A stretch of DNA of 64,000 nt from Topomyia yanbarensis (GCF_030247195.1 NC_080672.1:15500001-15564000), one strand, 5' to 3'. Shown: positions 1 to 11,649, counted from the stretch's first letter. The notes: generated by a model not told the origin, from the letters alone. Made by a program: numbers and translations.

Positions 1-484
1 AGGCGATGCCTATCCATAAATTCTCGTGATCTGAATGGTTGATAAGTCCAGCGGAAGTGTGAGAATTATTCCGAATCCGAAGAATGCTGCTGCTGATACG
101 GACTTGAATTATTGTGTTAGATTTTGTGGCACTTGTTGAAAAGATAGTTTTTGTGACAGTGCTCGTTGACACAGTTGTGATGATTTATGATGGTCAAATC
201 AACTTCCTTACGAAGCTGGTTCTGTTTTTGGTATTTGAAGAGCCATTAGATCAAACACGTTCGTATTTCATCTTCTTCAGCCGGAAACCGACTTATCTGT
301 GCAGAAATATTATGAATTTTATTTTATGAATTTTAATGCGAAATAAAAAGCACTTATTTGTTGTAAAGGTGTGTTATTATTTATATTTACTTCCTTATAA
401 CATTTACTATGTTTGAGGTCCGAGAAGCTGTGCGCCAGTGCTATACAGAAAAACCCATTTTTCAGCAAACAATGGGTTCACCCG
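1..484. other. flanking DNA, no gene recognised
   Basis: This AT-rich stretch lies upstream of the I-like retrotransposon. Short open frames exist but none shows a recognisable domain or a convincing start context. It is probably ordinary intergenic or older repeat DNA. Confidence 0.5.
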
Positions 485-494
485 AATGCCATAT
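485..494. repeat. target-site duplication of I-like element, left copy
   Basis: The sequence AATGCCATAT at 485-494 recurs at 6518-6527, directly after the poly(A) run. The two leading A bases of the right copy are ambiguous with the tail, so the certain duplication is TGCCATAT. It brackets 495-6519 and defines both ends of the retrotransposon. Confidence 0.85.
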
Positions 495-528
495 CATAAC
501 AGTTTTTGCAACCGACCGAGACGGTTGT
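495..528 (+). promoter_or_regulatory. internal promoter (Inr plus DPE) of the I-like element
   Basis: The junction reads T-CATAA with a candidate initiator A at 496. GGTTGT at 523-528 then fits the downstream promoter element consensus RGWYVT at exactly +28 to +33. TATA-less internal promoters of this kind are established for I and jockey elements and let the RNA copy carry its own promoter. The start site here is inferred from spacing. Confidence 0.55.
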
Positions 529-693
529 GCCTCCAGGTGGAAGGTTTTGTTCTCGAGAGAGTGACGGAGTGCGAGACGCTGTATGCGTTATTGTGGGAGA
601 GAGAGAGAGACCAGTTTGTTAAGTGTGAGTCGACAGTTGTTACGTCGGAGGCGTGGTCAACGGCATCCTCGACAAGTGGTGTTTGACAGCAAA

Positions 694-1052
694 CCGCGGG
701 TAGACGAATTTGCCTACCGCGGTGGCAGAAATCGACAGTGATCGTGCCTGTACACACAGAAAAAAATATAGTGTATTGGTGTCGTCGGGCAATTCTAATC
801 GACGAGAGGGAAGCGGCACAGGTAGACCCATTTGCTCTATTTGTCTACCGCAGAAGTGGTACGACGAATAAGGAAAACAAGTGGCACCGAAAAGTGCCGC
901 ATCGACAGTGGGATTTTCGCAGCAAGCCACAGGTAGCCACATTTGTCTACCGAGGTGGTGGAAACGGAGAGAGCGCGCTTGTGGTGGTGATACCGACGAG
1001 CAGCTTAATCGGAGAGAGTTTTGAAGTGTTGCAGGTAGGACTATTTCTCTAC
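694..1052 (+). repeat. 5'UTR array of four related hairpins
   Basis: Four copies of a degenerate unit built around GGTAG...CTACC lie at about 694-722, 821-849, 932-951 and 1034-1052. Each has inverted arms (CCGCGGGTAG against CTACCGCGG in the first; GGTAGAC against GTCTACC in the second) around a loop containing ATTTG or a close variant. The fourth is most degenerate. They lie in the untranslated leader and can fold in either DNA or RNA; function unknown. Confidence 0.6.
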
Positions 1053-1202
1053 TGAAGAAGCAACGCGACGAAGAAGGACAGCAAGTGTCACATTGTCAAA
1101 CAACGGGCACCGAGTTTACAACGTAACACATGAGGTGTGTTCTACAGGTATAACAGGTATATTTTTCATTCCTTTTTGTGATAGTTTTTCTTGCTAGGTA
1201 AA

Positions 1203-2516
1203 ATGGATGAAGAGATGGGAGAACGAGTAACAGACCCTCCCCCTAAGCCTTATGCTGAAAATGTAAATCCGACTAGAATTAAAATTTACCCAGAGTCGTC
1301 AACGGGACCATGGATTGTATTTATTAGGCGTAAAGTAAAGGCGCTAAATATTATTCAAATTTCTAAAGATTTGACTTCGCGATTCTCGGATGTAAAAGAG
1401 ATCGTCAAAGTCAATAAAGATAAAATACGCATTGTCGTTGGTAGTCTCAAACAAGCCAATGCAATTGCTTCTTGCGAGCTTTTTACGCGTGAGTATAGAG
1501 CGTATATTCCTTCAAAGGAAATTGAAATTGATGGGGTCATCACAGAATCGAGTTTGACTGTTGATGACTTAGTTAAGCATGGGGTTGGTCGTTTCAAAGA
1601 CACCATACTTAAAGACGTAAAAATACTTGAATGCAAGCAATTGCATTCAGTATCACACGAAGGAGATAAAAAAGTTTATCGACTGTCTGACTCATTTCGA
1701 GTGACTTTCGCTGGGTCTGCACTGCCCAACTATGTCATTATCGATAAGATTCGTCTCCCTGTTCGCCTTTTTATCCCACGTGTAATGAATTGCCTTAATT
1801 GCAAACAGCTTGGCCACACAGCCACTTACTGTTCCAATAAGGCACGGTGTGGCAAATGTGGGGGTTCTCATCAAGAGGATACATGCAATGAAAATTCAGA
1901 AAAATGTTTAATGTGCGGAGAAAACTCACATGAGCTCTCTGCATGCCCCATTTATAAATTGCGTGAGGATAAAATTAAACGATCCTTGAAGGAGAGGTCT
2001 AAGCGCTCCTATGCAGAAATGTTGAAAAATGCTACCCCTAAACCCATCTTCTTAGAAAACACTTACGCATCTCTATTTTCGGAACAGTCTGACTCTAACG
2101 GAGCGTGCGAAGGTACATCATTTGTTTTACCCGGAAATTCCAGAAAAAGAAAACAGTCTTCTTTTCCCAAGCTGCCAAGAAAAGGCCTTAAAATTTCTCC
2201 ACCAATAGATAAACTGCGCCCAAAACCGAAAAATTCCGATTCAAAACCGAAATCAATTCCGCCCGGTTTTGGGAACGTACAATCCAAACAGAACACCATT
2301 ACTGGAAATAATAAAATTTCGACTACCTCTGAGCCTCAGCCGGGGGTAGGATTATTGAAATTTTCTGAAATTGTTGATTGGATTTTTAAAGCATTCAATA
2401 TTTCTGAACCACTAAAGAGTATACTTTCAGCTTTCCTCCCAACAATTAGAACATTTTTAGAGCAGCTGATTGCTCAATGGCCCATCCTTGCAGCGATTGT
2501 ATCTTTCAATGGGTAA
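1203..2516 (+). CDS. I-like element ORF1 (Gag-like nucleic-acid-binding protein)
   Basis: A 437-residue protein from the first ATG of the frame (1203); an upstream TTG at 1191 is not needed. The middle holds three zinc knuckles: CLNCKQLGHTATYC, CGKCGGSHQEDTC and CLMCGENSHELSAC, near residues 200-250. An RRM-like segment typical of such ORF1 proteins probably precedes them (inferred). A basic, proline-rich linker with a KRK cluster follows. In this family ORF1 coats element RNA and carries it to the nucleus. The stop overlaps the ORF2 start in the 8-base string ATGGGTAA, suggesting translational coupling. The frame is intact. Confidence 0.85.
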   Translation: MDEEMGERVTDPPPKPYAENVNPTRIKIYPESSTGPWIVFIRRKVKALNIIQISKDLTSRFSDVKEIVKVNKDKIRIVVGSLKQANAIASCELFTREYRAYIPSKEIEIDGVITESSLTVDDLVKHGVGRFKDTILKDVKILECKQLHSVSHEGDKKVYRLSDSFRVTFAGSALPNYVIIDKIRLPVRLFIPRVMNCLNCKQLGHTATYCSNKARCGKCGGSHQEDTCNENSEKCLMCGENSHELSACPIYKLREDKIKRSLKERSKRSYAEMLKNATPKPIFLENTYASLFSEQSDSNGACEGTSFVLPGNSRKRKQSSFPKLPRKGLKISPPIDKLRPKPKNSDSKPKSIPPGFGNVQSKQNTITGNNKISTTSEPQPGVGLLKFSEIVDWIFKAFNISEPLKSILSAFLPTIRTFLEQLIAQWPILAAIVSFNG

Positions 2517-5500
2517 TTCACCTCCTCCAATGAAAGATTCCATCACTGTTTTACAGTGGAATTGCAGAAGTATCATACCTAAAATTGATTCCTTAAAAAT
2601 TTTACTGCATAATTTAAAATGCGATGCTTTTGCTCTATGTGAAACATGGCTTACCTCAAACATTAATTTCAACTTAAATGATTTCAACATTATTCGCCTA
2701 GACCGAGACACCCCGTATGGAGGAGTGCTTCTAGGAATTAAAAAGTGCTATTCTTTCTATAGAATTAACATCCCCTTGTTTGCGGGCATTGAGGCTGTTG
2801 CTGTCCAAACGAACATTAAAGGCAAAGACATGTCTATCGCTTCTATATATATACCTCCCAAAGTTCAAATTGGACAACGTCAAATTTTTGAGGTAGTGGA
2901 ATCCATGGCTGCTCCGCGTCTGATACTGGGAGACTTCAACTCGCACGGAGTATTGTGGGGTTCCCTCTACAATGATAATCGATCCTCTTTGATTTACAAT
3001 GTTTGTGACGAATTTAATATGACAGTTTTAAATACTGGCGAAACAACACGCATCCCCAGACCTCCTGCACGTCCAAGTGCATTAGATCTATCTCTGTGCT
3101 CGACATCACTTCGGTTAGATTGCACGTGGAAGGTTGTACCTGATCCTCACGGTAGCGATCATTTGCCAATCGTTGTTTCAATTAACAGTGAATTAGGCCT
3201 TACGAATTCAATCAATGTTCCTTATGACTTAACACGAAATATTGATTGGAAAACATACGAAACATTAATTTCCACTTCTCTTGCTTCGACAGAAGAGCTA
3301 CCCCCTACCGAAGAATATGAATTCCTGGCGGGTTTAATTATTGAAGCAGCAGAACAAGCCCAAACGAAATGCAATCCTGGAATGACAATAAATAGACGGC
3401 GCCCTAATCCTTGGTGGGACAAAGAGTGCTCTGATGCATATGAAGCTAAACAAGTTGCCTACAAAGAAATTATGAAACAGAAAGGGGGTATACGTGAGAA
3501 CTTTGAAAATTATTTCATTTTGCAAAACAAATTTGACAGTATACGTCGTGCCAAAAAATCTAGTTATTGGAGACACTTCGTTAATGGCTTGTCAAGAGAA
3601 ACATCAATGAGTACTCTTTGGAACACAGCCAGAAGAATGAGGAATCGAAACGTGACTAATGAAAGCGAAGATTTTTCGAATCGTTGGATATTTAATTTTG
3701 CCAAGAAAATTTGTCCCGATTCTGCTCCTGCGCAAAAAATCACTCGCGATGCTCCCACAAGTAACGATTTCATAGATTCGCCTTTGACAATGATGGAATT
3801 CTCAATTGCACTCCTCTCATGCAACAATAATGCTCCGGGACTAGACAGAATTAAATTCAACTTGGTGAAGAATCTGCCTGACCTAGCAAAAAGACGCTTG
3901 TTGAATTTATTCAATAAGCTTCTTGAGCAGAACATTGTCCCGCACGACTGGAGACAAGTGAGAGTTATCGCTATTCCAAAACCGGGAAAACCAGCCTCCG
4001 ATCATAACTCGTATCGACCGATTGCAATGTTATCCTGCATCAGGAAATTGTTGGAAAAAATTATCCTACGACGTCTCGACAATTGGGTTGAGGCGAACGG
4101 CTTGCTATCAGATACCCAGTTTGGTTTTCGGAGGGGAAAGGGAACGAATGATTGTCTGGCGCTACTTTCGTCAGAAATCCAACTAGCTTACGCAAAAAAA
4201 GAACAAATGGCGTCTGTGTTCTTAGACATAAAAGGAGCATTCGACTCTGTTTCCATTGATGTTCTCTCAGAGAAACTACATCAATGTGGTCTTTCACCAA
4301 TATTAAATAATTATTTATACAACTTATTGTCAGAAAAGCACATGCATTTTTCATATGGCGATTTGGCAACATTCAGAATAAGTTACATGGGCCTCCCACA
4401 AGGTTCTTGTTTAAGCCCCCTTCTCTACAATTTTTACGTGAATGATATTGATAATTGTATTGTCAGCCCATGCACTCTAAGGCAACTTGCAGATGATGGC
4501 GTGGTTTCTGTTACAGGACCAAAAGCCTTAAATTTACAACAACCACTGCAAGATAGTTTGGATAATTTATCAAGTTGGGCTTTGAAGTTAGGCATCGATT
4601 TCTCTACGGAGAAAACAGAGTTGGTTGTTTTTTCAAGGAAGCGTGATCCAGCTCAGCTTCAGCTTCAGTTGGTTGGTAGAACGATAGCCCAAGTCCTGAC
4701 TTTTAAATACCTTGGAATTTGGTTCGATTCTAAAGGCACATGGGGAGGCCACATTAGGTATCTAATAACGAAATGCCAACAAAGGATAAATTTTCTGCGA
4801 ACAATAACTGGATCATGGTGGGGTTCTCATCCAAGTGACATGATAAGATTGTATCAAACAACAATACTTTCAGTAATGGAATATGGGTGCATCTGTTTCC
4901 GTTCAGCTGCGAACACTCACATTATTAAACTGGAACGGATACAGTATCGCTGTTTACGAATTGCCTTAGGTTGCATGCAGTCGACCCATACGATGAGTCT
5001 TGAAGTACTAGCGGGAGTTCTTCCTTTAAAAGACCGATTCTGGGATCTCTCTTCTCGTTTACTTATTCGATGTGAGGTTATGAACCCACTGGTAATTGAA
5101 AATTTTGAAAGACTTGTCGAGCTTCAACCCCAAACCAGATTCATGACAGTGTATTTCAATCACATGTCACAAGAAATAACGCCTGCTAAGTATGTTCCCA
5201 CATACGTCAATATGCTAGATATTCCTGAATCCACTTTATTCTTCGACACGTCCATGCAAGCAGAGATTCGTGGAATTCCGGATCATCTACGCTCGCGGGA
5301 GATCCCTAAAATATTCACAATTAAATATCAACACATAGACTGCCTTAAAATGTTTTACACTGATGGGTCACGAATCAGTTAGGCCACTGGTTTCGGTATT
5401 TTCAACAATAATTTTTCAATTTCTCTCAAACTTGCAGAACCCGCCTCTGTTTATATAGCGGAACTAGCAGCAGTTCACTATAGTTTGCAAATAATTAATA

Positions 5501-6201
5501 CTTTACCCCCGAACCATTACTTTATCCTCACTGATAGTCTCAGCACAATTGCAGCTCTACGCTCAAAGAGGATTGATAATCACGATCCATTCTTTTTGGG
5601 GAAGATACGAGAATCTCTGAGTAACCTGACAAGAAAATGTTATAAATTTACCCTAGTGTGGCTCCCCGCCCATTGCTCTATTGCGGGCAATGAGAAAGCT
5701 GATAATTTAGCCAAGATTGGTGCACTAGATGGTGAAATATATGAAAGACCCATCGCTTACAATGAATTTTATAGCGCTTCTCGACAGAGGACACTTGCTA
5801 GTTGGCAAACATCTTGGGACAATGGAGATATGGGACGATGGCTACACTCAATTACCCCTAAAGTATCAACGAAGGCATGGTTCAAAGGATTGGATGTAAG
5901 TCGGGACTTCATCCGTGTGATGTCTAGGCTCATGTCCAATCATTATACTTTAGATGCGCATCTCCGTCGTATTGGGCTCGCTGAGGGTAATCATTGTGCT
6001 TGTGGAGAAGGTTACCATGACATTGAGCATGTTGTTTGGTCCTGCACTTAATATCGTGAAGCCAGATCACAATTAGTAGATTCTTTACAAGTCCGAGGAA
6101 GACCAATCCATGTTCCTGTTAGAGACATCCTGGCGTATCGCGATCCTCTATACATGGAACTTATCTATCATTTTCTAAAAACAGCGTCTGTCAAAATTTA
6201 A
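2509..6201 (+). pseudogene. I-like element ORF2 (endonuclease / reverse transcriptase / RNase H) with two stops
   Basis: ATG at 2509 overlaps the end of ORF1. The N-terminal 240 residues are an apurinic-type endonuclease (LQWNCRSI, CETWL, ILGDFNSHG, GSDHLPIVV). RT follows: FLDIKGAFDSV (motif A), GLPQGSCLSPLLYNFY (B) and QLADDG (C, near residue 660; the usual aromatic before ADD is Leu). RNase H has YTDGS, an E in AELAAV, TDSLST and NEKADN, then a Cys/His cluster CACGEGYHDIEHVVWSC. In-frame TAG at 5380-5382 cuts the protein inside RNase H after 957 residues, and TAA at 6049-6051 falls just after the Cys/His cluster; the same frame runs to TAA at 6199-6201. Without both stops closed the copy should not mobilise itself, though its RNA could be used in trans. 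Confidence 0.85.
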
Positions 6202-6519
6202 TTAAATTCATCTCCTCATACTCTCATCCAAGGCTAATCATTCACCAATTAAAGTGTCCTAGAATATTTAGTTTTTAAATTTAGACAATAACAGAAAAAA
6301 AGTAAATAAATACACCCGAAAATACTAGATCAGTATGAAATACAACAATGTAAGGAAAAAAGCAAACAATAAAGTGATTTCAGTGTTAGTTTTAGACAAA
6401 GTACTAGTATAGTTAAAATTAGTCTTAAGGATTTTTGTAACGTGCTATGTAAAAAAAGAAACTGGCGTAAAAAGCTATTGCAAATGCCGTGTCAAATAAA
6501 CGTATGAAAAAAAAAAAAA
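6202..6519 (+). other. 3'UTR and poly(A) tail of I-like element
   Basis: AT-rich untranslated tail with AATAAA-like strings (about 6304 and 6495), ending in 13 consecutive A at 6507-6519. Drosophila I ends in TAA repeats, so a plain A tail is a difference. The direct duplication follows immediately. Confidence 0.7.
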
Positions 6520-6527
6520 TGCCATAT

Positions 6528-7329
6528 GACTTAAAGAAGTAATATAAACGGACTGCAACAAACCCCTAGTATTTCCAACGGACGCATCCAATTTCGATAT
6601 TGGTACCGAATTGTTACTAGGAGAAATCGGTAAAGACTTACCCATGCATTTCGCTTCACGGTTTTCAGTCCCAGTGAAGGAAATGTTCGCCATAAGAATG
6701 CAAGAATTCCATCTACGGAACAAAATTTAAAGTATTAACAGACTATTAACCACTGATTGTTTTTCTCACTCCCAAAACTTAATTTATAAAAATGTAAAAG
6801 TGTACTTTGAAGAACGTGGCTATGACATCATATATAGAGTTCCCATTTCCCGGGTGTCTCAAGCTTCTCGGAATTCGTGGAATACAAATATAAATTCCCT
6901 GGAAATCCCGAGATTCCGGGAATACAGGAAAAACATTGAAAACTGTATAGTTTTTATTTTAACAAAAAATATTTTTTCCATGTCCTGAAAACCGATTGTT
7001 TTGATTGTTCTCTTTAATAAAAAAAAAAGATTCTTGCACAATAATCAGCAGATGATTGAAATATTGGAAATAATTCTACACGTTGATAAATTGTCAACAA
7101 TGCCTTCTTCATTCGCATGATTTTTCTAGATTTATTTCGAAAATTGTAGAATTTACGAGCAGTTGCTTCGGTTACTGCACAAAATTGCAGATCGTGGTGA
7201 GACATTTCCGTATTTATTAATTTCAGATCTTCGATGGAACGATTCAGCTGCCCCAGGATGATTGTTTACATGCGAGGTACACTTGGACAGTGGAAAGCAA
7301 GTGGGATTGTTTGCACACATACTGGATTG
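6528..7329. other. intergenic, no gene recognised
   Basis: Between the right duplication of the I-like element and the duplication of element A. About 6840-6935 has short imperfect repeats of a GGAATTCC/CCCGGGA type. No frame carries a recognisable domain. Confidence 0.45.
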
Positions 7330-7337
7330 GTTGTATA

Positions 7338-7354
7338 CAAGGGGTTTCCAACAG
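7338..7354 (+). repeat. element A left terminal inverted repeat
   Basis: CAAGGGGTTTCCAACAG, perfectly matched in reverse at 25804-25820. The first eight bases are shared with the ends of element B. Confidence 0.9.
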
Positions 7355-7358
7355 CATT

Positions 7359-7540
7359 GATTACATCTCAGTCTTAAAAAAAAATACCTTGATTACTTCG
7401 ATTTTATAAAGATTATTGTATCAAAAATATGAATCCTGATTGATTACAAAATTACTGAAGAAATACTCGATTACACTGAATTACTTGCGATTATTTCGTG
7501 AATACAGCAGAATTATTTCGAATTATCCGATTATTAATAT
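7359..7540 (+). repeat. element A left subterminal GATTAC-type repeats
   Basis: Several copies of (T)GATTAC or AATTACTT lie within 200 bp of the left end, and a matching cluster lies near the right end (about 25635-25770). Clusters of short subterminal motifs are where transposases of several superfamilies bind; that role is inferred. Confidence 0.5.
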
Positions 7541-7866
7541 AAAAAACTACTTAACGTGTAAAATTAATTACAATTTTAATACTTAAACCCCTCGCGCAGT
7601 ATTTGTTTTACCCGTTCTGTGAGTTGCTTTAATTTGCAGTGTAAGAAAACCAACCCGAAAGAACTGTCAAAATATTATTTTCAAAACGACGATTCGGATA
7701 AATAAACAATGCACGAATATATTTATGCGAGAAAAGGGAAGTTATTTTGAGCAAGCCAAATATTATAATTTTAGTTTGTTAAAGACTATTTGTGAGGGAC
7801 GTTTATAAATGGTAAGTAGCTTAGTGCCTGTTTTCTCATATGATCACAAGCGTTGTATATTATTAG

Positions 7867-8738
7867 GAACCCGATTGTTCTCGCGGTGCACGGTCCTATT
7901 CCAGATGCTGTTCGACGTTTCTTGGAGTCTACGGGCTACGATAGTTTTATAGCACTAAAAGCAATGGCGGATAATGACTTAGACAAGCTAACTCAGTATG
8001 AAAGATTGCTTCCGGGACACCGCTCCGCTATAAATGGATACAGAAAGTTGGTATGCAGTAACGATTGGAACAGTTTGGTATCAAAGGCAGTCAAGCCAGT
8101 TGCGCATCTGGAATCGCCCATAAACAGTACGAAAAAATTGTGTCAATCAGGAAATTTCAAAGTATCGGTTGTGATTACTGACGAAGATGCTCGCAAAATA
8201 ACACTTCGATTCCAGCAGCGACTGGTACAGTGGATTAAATTAGAGGGTCTGAAGAACCATTCCAATGTAAAGGAGGAAGATTTTACTATAAAAATAATCG
8301 ATACATCCAGCGGTAAAAATTTTGGGACCGTTTGTCCTTTTTGTCAGCCAGATAGAACAATCATGATGTTTTACACTATTACGAGCGATTCGAATATTCA
8401 CGTGGTAACTGCAAATTTCTCGAAACACTACAAGGGAGTACACCAGTCAAAATGTGGCGAAAAGCTGGTAAAGCAACGTACTTTACGATCAATGTTGCAG
8501 GGATGTCGTAAACGTAAAGGAAGTGAAGATGATCAACTACCAGGATGCTCCAAAGGTATTGATAATTATCTCAAATTCAATCTTAAAATTATTTAAATTT
8601 ATTTCAGCTGCAACAATTGAAGATACATCAGCAACTCTCAGTTTTCTGGACGAAGAAGTTGTAATGGATAAATTGATCTATGAAAATGAAGATATCGAAG
8701 AAGAAACCCATGACAATTTTTTTTCGGAAACAGACTGA
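7867..8738 (+). pseudogene. element A transposase, N-terminal exons (SAM-like region and zinc finger)
   Basis: Open from about 7867 to 8555, then a 52-bp intron (GT at 8556, AG at 8607) joins to 8608 in frame; a TGA follows at 8736-8738. The first part (RRFLESTGYDSFIALKAM ... LPGHRSAI) looks like a small helical SAM-type domain (tentative). Next is a C-x2-C ... H-x4-H finger, CPFCQ ... HYKGVH, which aligns with CPICQ ... HSNTMH in element B. Basic KRKG and acidic tails follow. The start is unresolved: ATG at 7809 runs straight into GTAAGT, but splicing to the AG at 7865-7866 does not keep the frame. Part of a dead gene. Confidence 0.6.
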
Positions 8739-8857
8739 ACTTCAGGTAACGAATCATTATGATTATCTTTAAAGCCATTTTAAATCTGAATGAACAGTTA
8801 TTCTTTATAAATATATGTTGACCCTTAAAGATATTCTTTAATAAATAAACATTTTAA

Positions 8858-10187
8858 CCTTTAAAACACTGGGACTACTTTGTTGCATATTTCAATCGAA
8901 AGAAGGAGAATAGTTGCACTATTAAACGAATATGGAGAAATAGGGATACAAGTGGCGAACCCGGAGAAATTGCTGTAAATGTTCTGTACACCTCGTATTT
9001 TCTAAAGAAATCCATATCTGATTTTGATGTTTATGAATGAAAACGGGTGAAAACTTCAATTTTTTCCCTTGAAATCATACAGGAATGATTCAATTGCTTT
9101 AACTGACATTTCTGCTAACAATGCCGGAAACTCCGGATTCCGGTTCCGGAGGACTAGTTCAGATTTGGAGGTCATTTCCATCATGCGATACATCAAATCA
9201 CATTTTCTCGACGAAATAAGACTGGTGGAAGGGCAAAGATGCAATTTTAGACACATATGGCCATTTCAACATTAGTTCCAGTGTCCCATTCCGGAGGACC
9301 ACTTCGGATTTAAAGGCCATTCCTATCATGCGACACATCAAATCACACTTTCTCGAGAAGACAAGACTGACGGAAGATTTCAACATCATTTCCGCAACAC
9401 CGGTGTCCGGTTATGGAGAATTAGTTCAGATTTCCATCATGCGACACGTCAAATCATACTTTCTCGATGAAATAAGACTGACGGAAGAGCAAAGATGTGA
9501 TTTTGAACACATATGGCCATTTCAACATCAGTTCCGAATCTCCGGCGTCCGGTTCCAGAGGACCAAATGGTCATATGTATCCAAAATGGTCGCTTAGCTC
9601 TTCCGTCAGTATGATTTAATCGAGATAGTGTGATTTGACATGTCACATGCTAGAAATGCCCTCTAAATCTGAACTGGTCCTCCGGAACCGGACACCGGTG
9701 TTCCGGAACTGATGTTGAAATGACCATGTGTGTCCAAAATGGTCTCTTTGCTCTTCCGTCAGTCTTATTTCGTCGAGGAAATGTGGTTTGATGTGTCGCA
9801 TGATGGAAAAGACCTTTAAATCTGAACTAGTCCTCCGCAACCAGACTCCGGAGTTTCCGGTAACCTAACATCCGGCAATGTAAGTGTAAATGTCAGTTAA
9901 AGCAATTGAAGCATTTCTGTATGATCTCAAGGGAAAAAAAATGAAGTTTTCACCCGTTTTCATTCATATACATCAAAATCAGATATGGATTTATTTGTAA
10001 AATACGAGGTGTACAGTGCAGTTACGGCAATTCTTCCGGAATGGCCACGTGTATCCTTATTTCTCTATATTCATTTGATAGTGCAACTATTCCCCTAAAT
10101 ATAACCGTTTTTCGATTGAAAATGGATTCGCTGTAACAAAAGATATAACCAAAAATATGCAACAAAATCGTCCCAGTGTTTTAAGGG
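8858..10187. mobile_element. foldback MITE with TTAA duplication (piggyBac-like ends)
   Basis: TTAA at 8854-8857 and 10188-10191 flank ends CCTTTAAAACACTGGGAC and, inverted, CCCTTAAAACACTGGGAC. Arms of roughly 270 bp are inverted copies (8858-9130 against about 9885-10187). Between them lie several approximately 150-170-bp units containing CCGGAGGACTAGTTCAG, CATCATGCGACACATCAAAT and ACGGAAGAGCAAAGATG, direct in the left half and inverted in the right half, with the symmetry centre near 9590. No transposase. TTAA targeting and CCYT-type ends suit piggyBac; Kolobok also uses TTAA. It lies in an intron-like part of element A. Confidence 0.8.
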
Positions 10188-10630
10188 TTAATATGTACTT
10201 TGATTTTCACAATTCCTCTTACTTTTTTGGAATGATTTTTGCTGCCATACTATATTGCAGTTTTGTTCGTAGAACGGTTAGTAATTCTTTAGGTAACATT
10301 ACCCTACTATAACCGTGTTTGTAAATTCCATTATAATTTGTGTGAAAAAAAAATGAAAAGAAAAGGTTTTCTTGCATTATTAAAAATTAACACGCTTAAC
10401 ATTTCATTTGCCAAGTTTTAAACAGTTATCTTTTTTGTGAGTAATATAGAATTTTTAGGTTGATCGATTGAAAGAAAGTTAAGAGTTTTTATAAGAATGT
10501 GAAATCGAGCCATATTATCATATTAAAAGCAATTTATTGAAAATAATTATCAAAATTATCAAAAATTAAATGCAAATTGAATCCATTTAGAAATTCTAAT
10601 ACCAAAAATACAAAAACATTATTTTCTTAG

Positions 10631-10911
10631 ATGGAACAGAAAACTACGATAAATCGCAACATACTTTGGTGCCCAATTCAAGCATTGCAGCCAATCAATA
10701 TTCAAAAACTAGATTCAAAACTCGCCAATTGAATCTAAGCAAACATCTTGATGTAAATCAGACAAAAATTACAAAATATTTTGATGCACAGCCAGCTGGA
10801 GATTCTGCAACTGAAAATATTGTTTCGCGATATACAGATGATAGTTCTGCTTCTTCGTCGAGTAACCGTCTGAAGAGTAATTCCAACGAATCAGATTTTT
10901 TTTCAAAATAG
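10631..10911 (+). pseudogene. element A transposase exon with PIP-box-like motif
   Basis: A 3' splice site (TTTTCTTAG) precedes 10631. The frame then runs open to TAG at 10909-10911, giving a Ser/Asn-rich, low-complexity stretch. It contains QTKITKYF (10759-10782), which fits the PCNA-interacting consensus Q-x2-[ILM]-x2-aromatic-aromatic. PIP boxes are known in pogo-type transposases. The matching part of element B has no such motif. The following exon junction is lost near the TA microsatellite that hosts the gypsy element. Confidence 0.5.
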
Positions 10912-10981
10912 ATAAAAATATTTCAAAAGATGAAAGATGGCCGGAAAATCTAGTACACTGATGAGATAAAACGCTTTGCAA

Positions 10982-11639
<658 letters not shown>

Positions 11640-11649
11640 TGGCGCAGTC
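11640..11649 (+). promoter_or_regulatory. primer-binding site, tRNA-Ser type
   Basis: TGGCGCAGTC is complementary to the 3' end expected for an insect serine tRNA with CCA. It is the primer used by the 17.6/297/ZAM group. Beyond ten bases the match weakens. Confidence 0.65.

Larger units (their letters stand above)
495..6519 (+). mobile_element. full-length I-clade non-LTR retrotransposon
   Basis: A 6.0-kb element bounded by a direct duplication (AATGCCATAT at 485 and 6518). It carries a 708-bp 5'UTR, a zinc-knuckle ORF1, an ORF2 with apurinic endonuclease, reverse transcriptase and RNase H, a 318-bp 3'UTR and a run of 13 A. The order endonuclease-RT-RNase H with a CCHC-bearing ORF1 is that of the I clade (known family architecture); the start CATAACAG resembles the CATTACCA-type start of the Drosophila I factor. 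Full length and clean duplications point to a fairly recent insertion. Two in-frame stops in ORF2 make this copy defective. The related R1 and Loa clades are less likely because their RT and knuckle spacing differ, but a phylogeny is needed. Confidence 0.85.

Noticed and set aside
7809..7866. ATG at 7809 as exon 1 of the element A gene, spliced at GTAAGT to AG 7866
   Set aside because: Attractive by analogy with the tiny first exon of element B, but the join puts the downstream frame out of phase in this copy.
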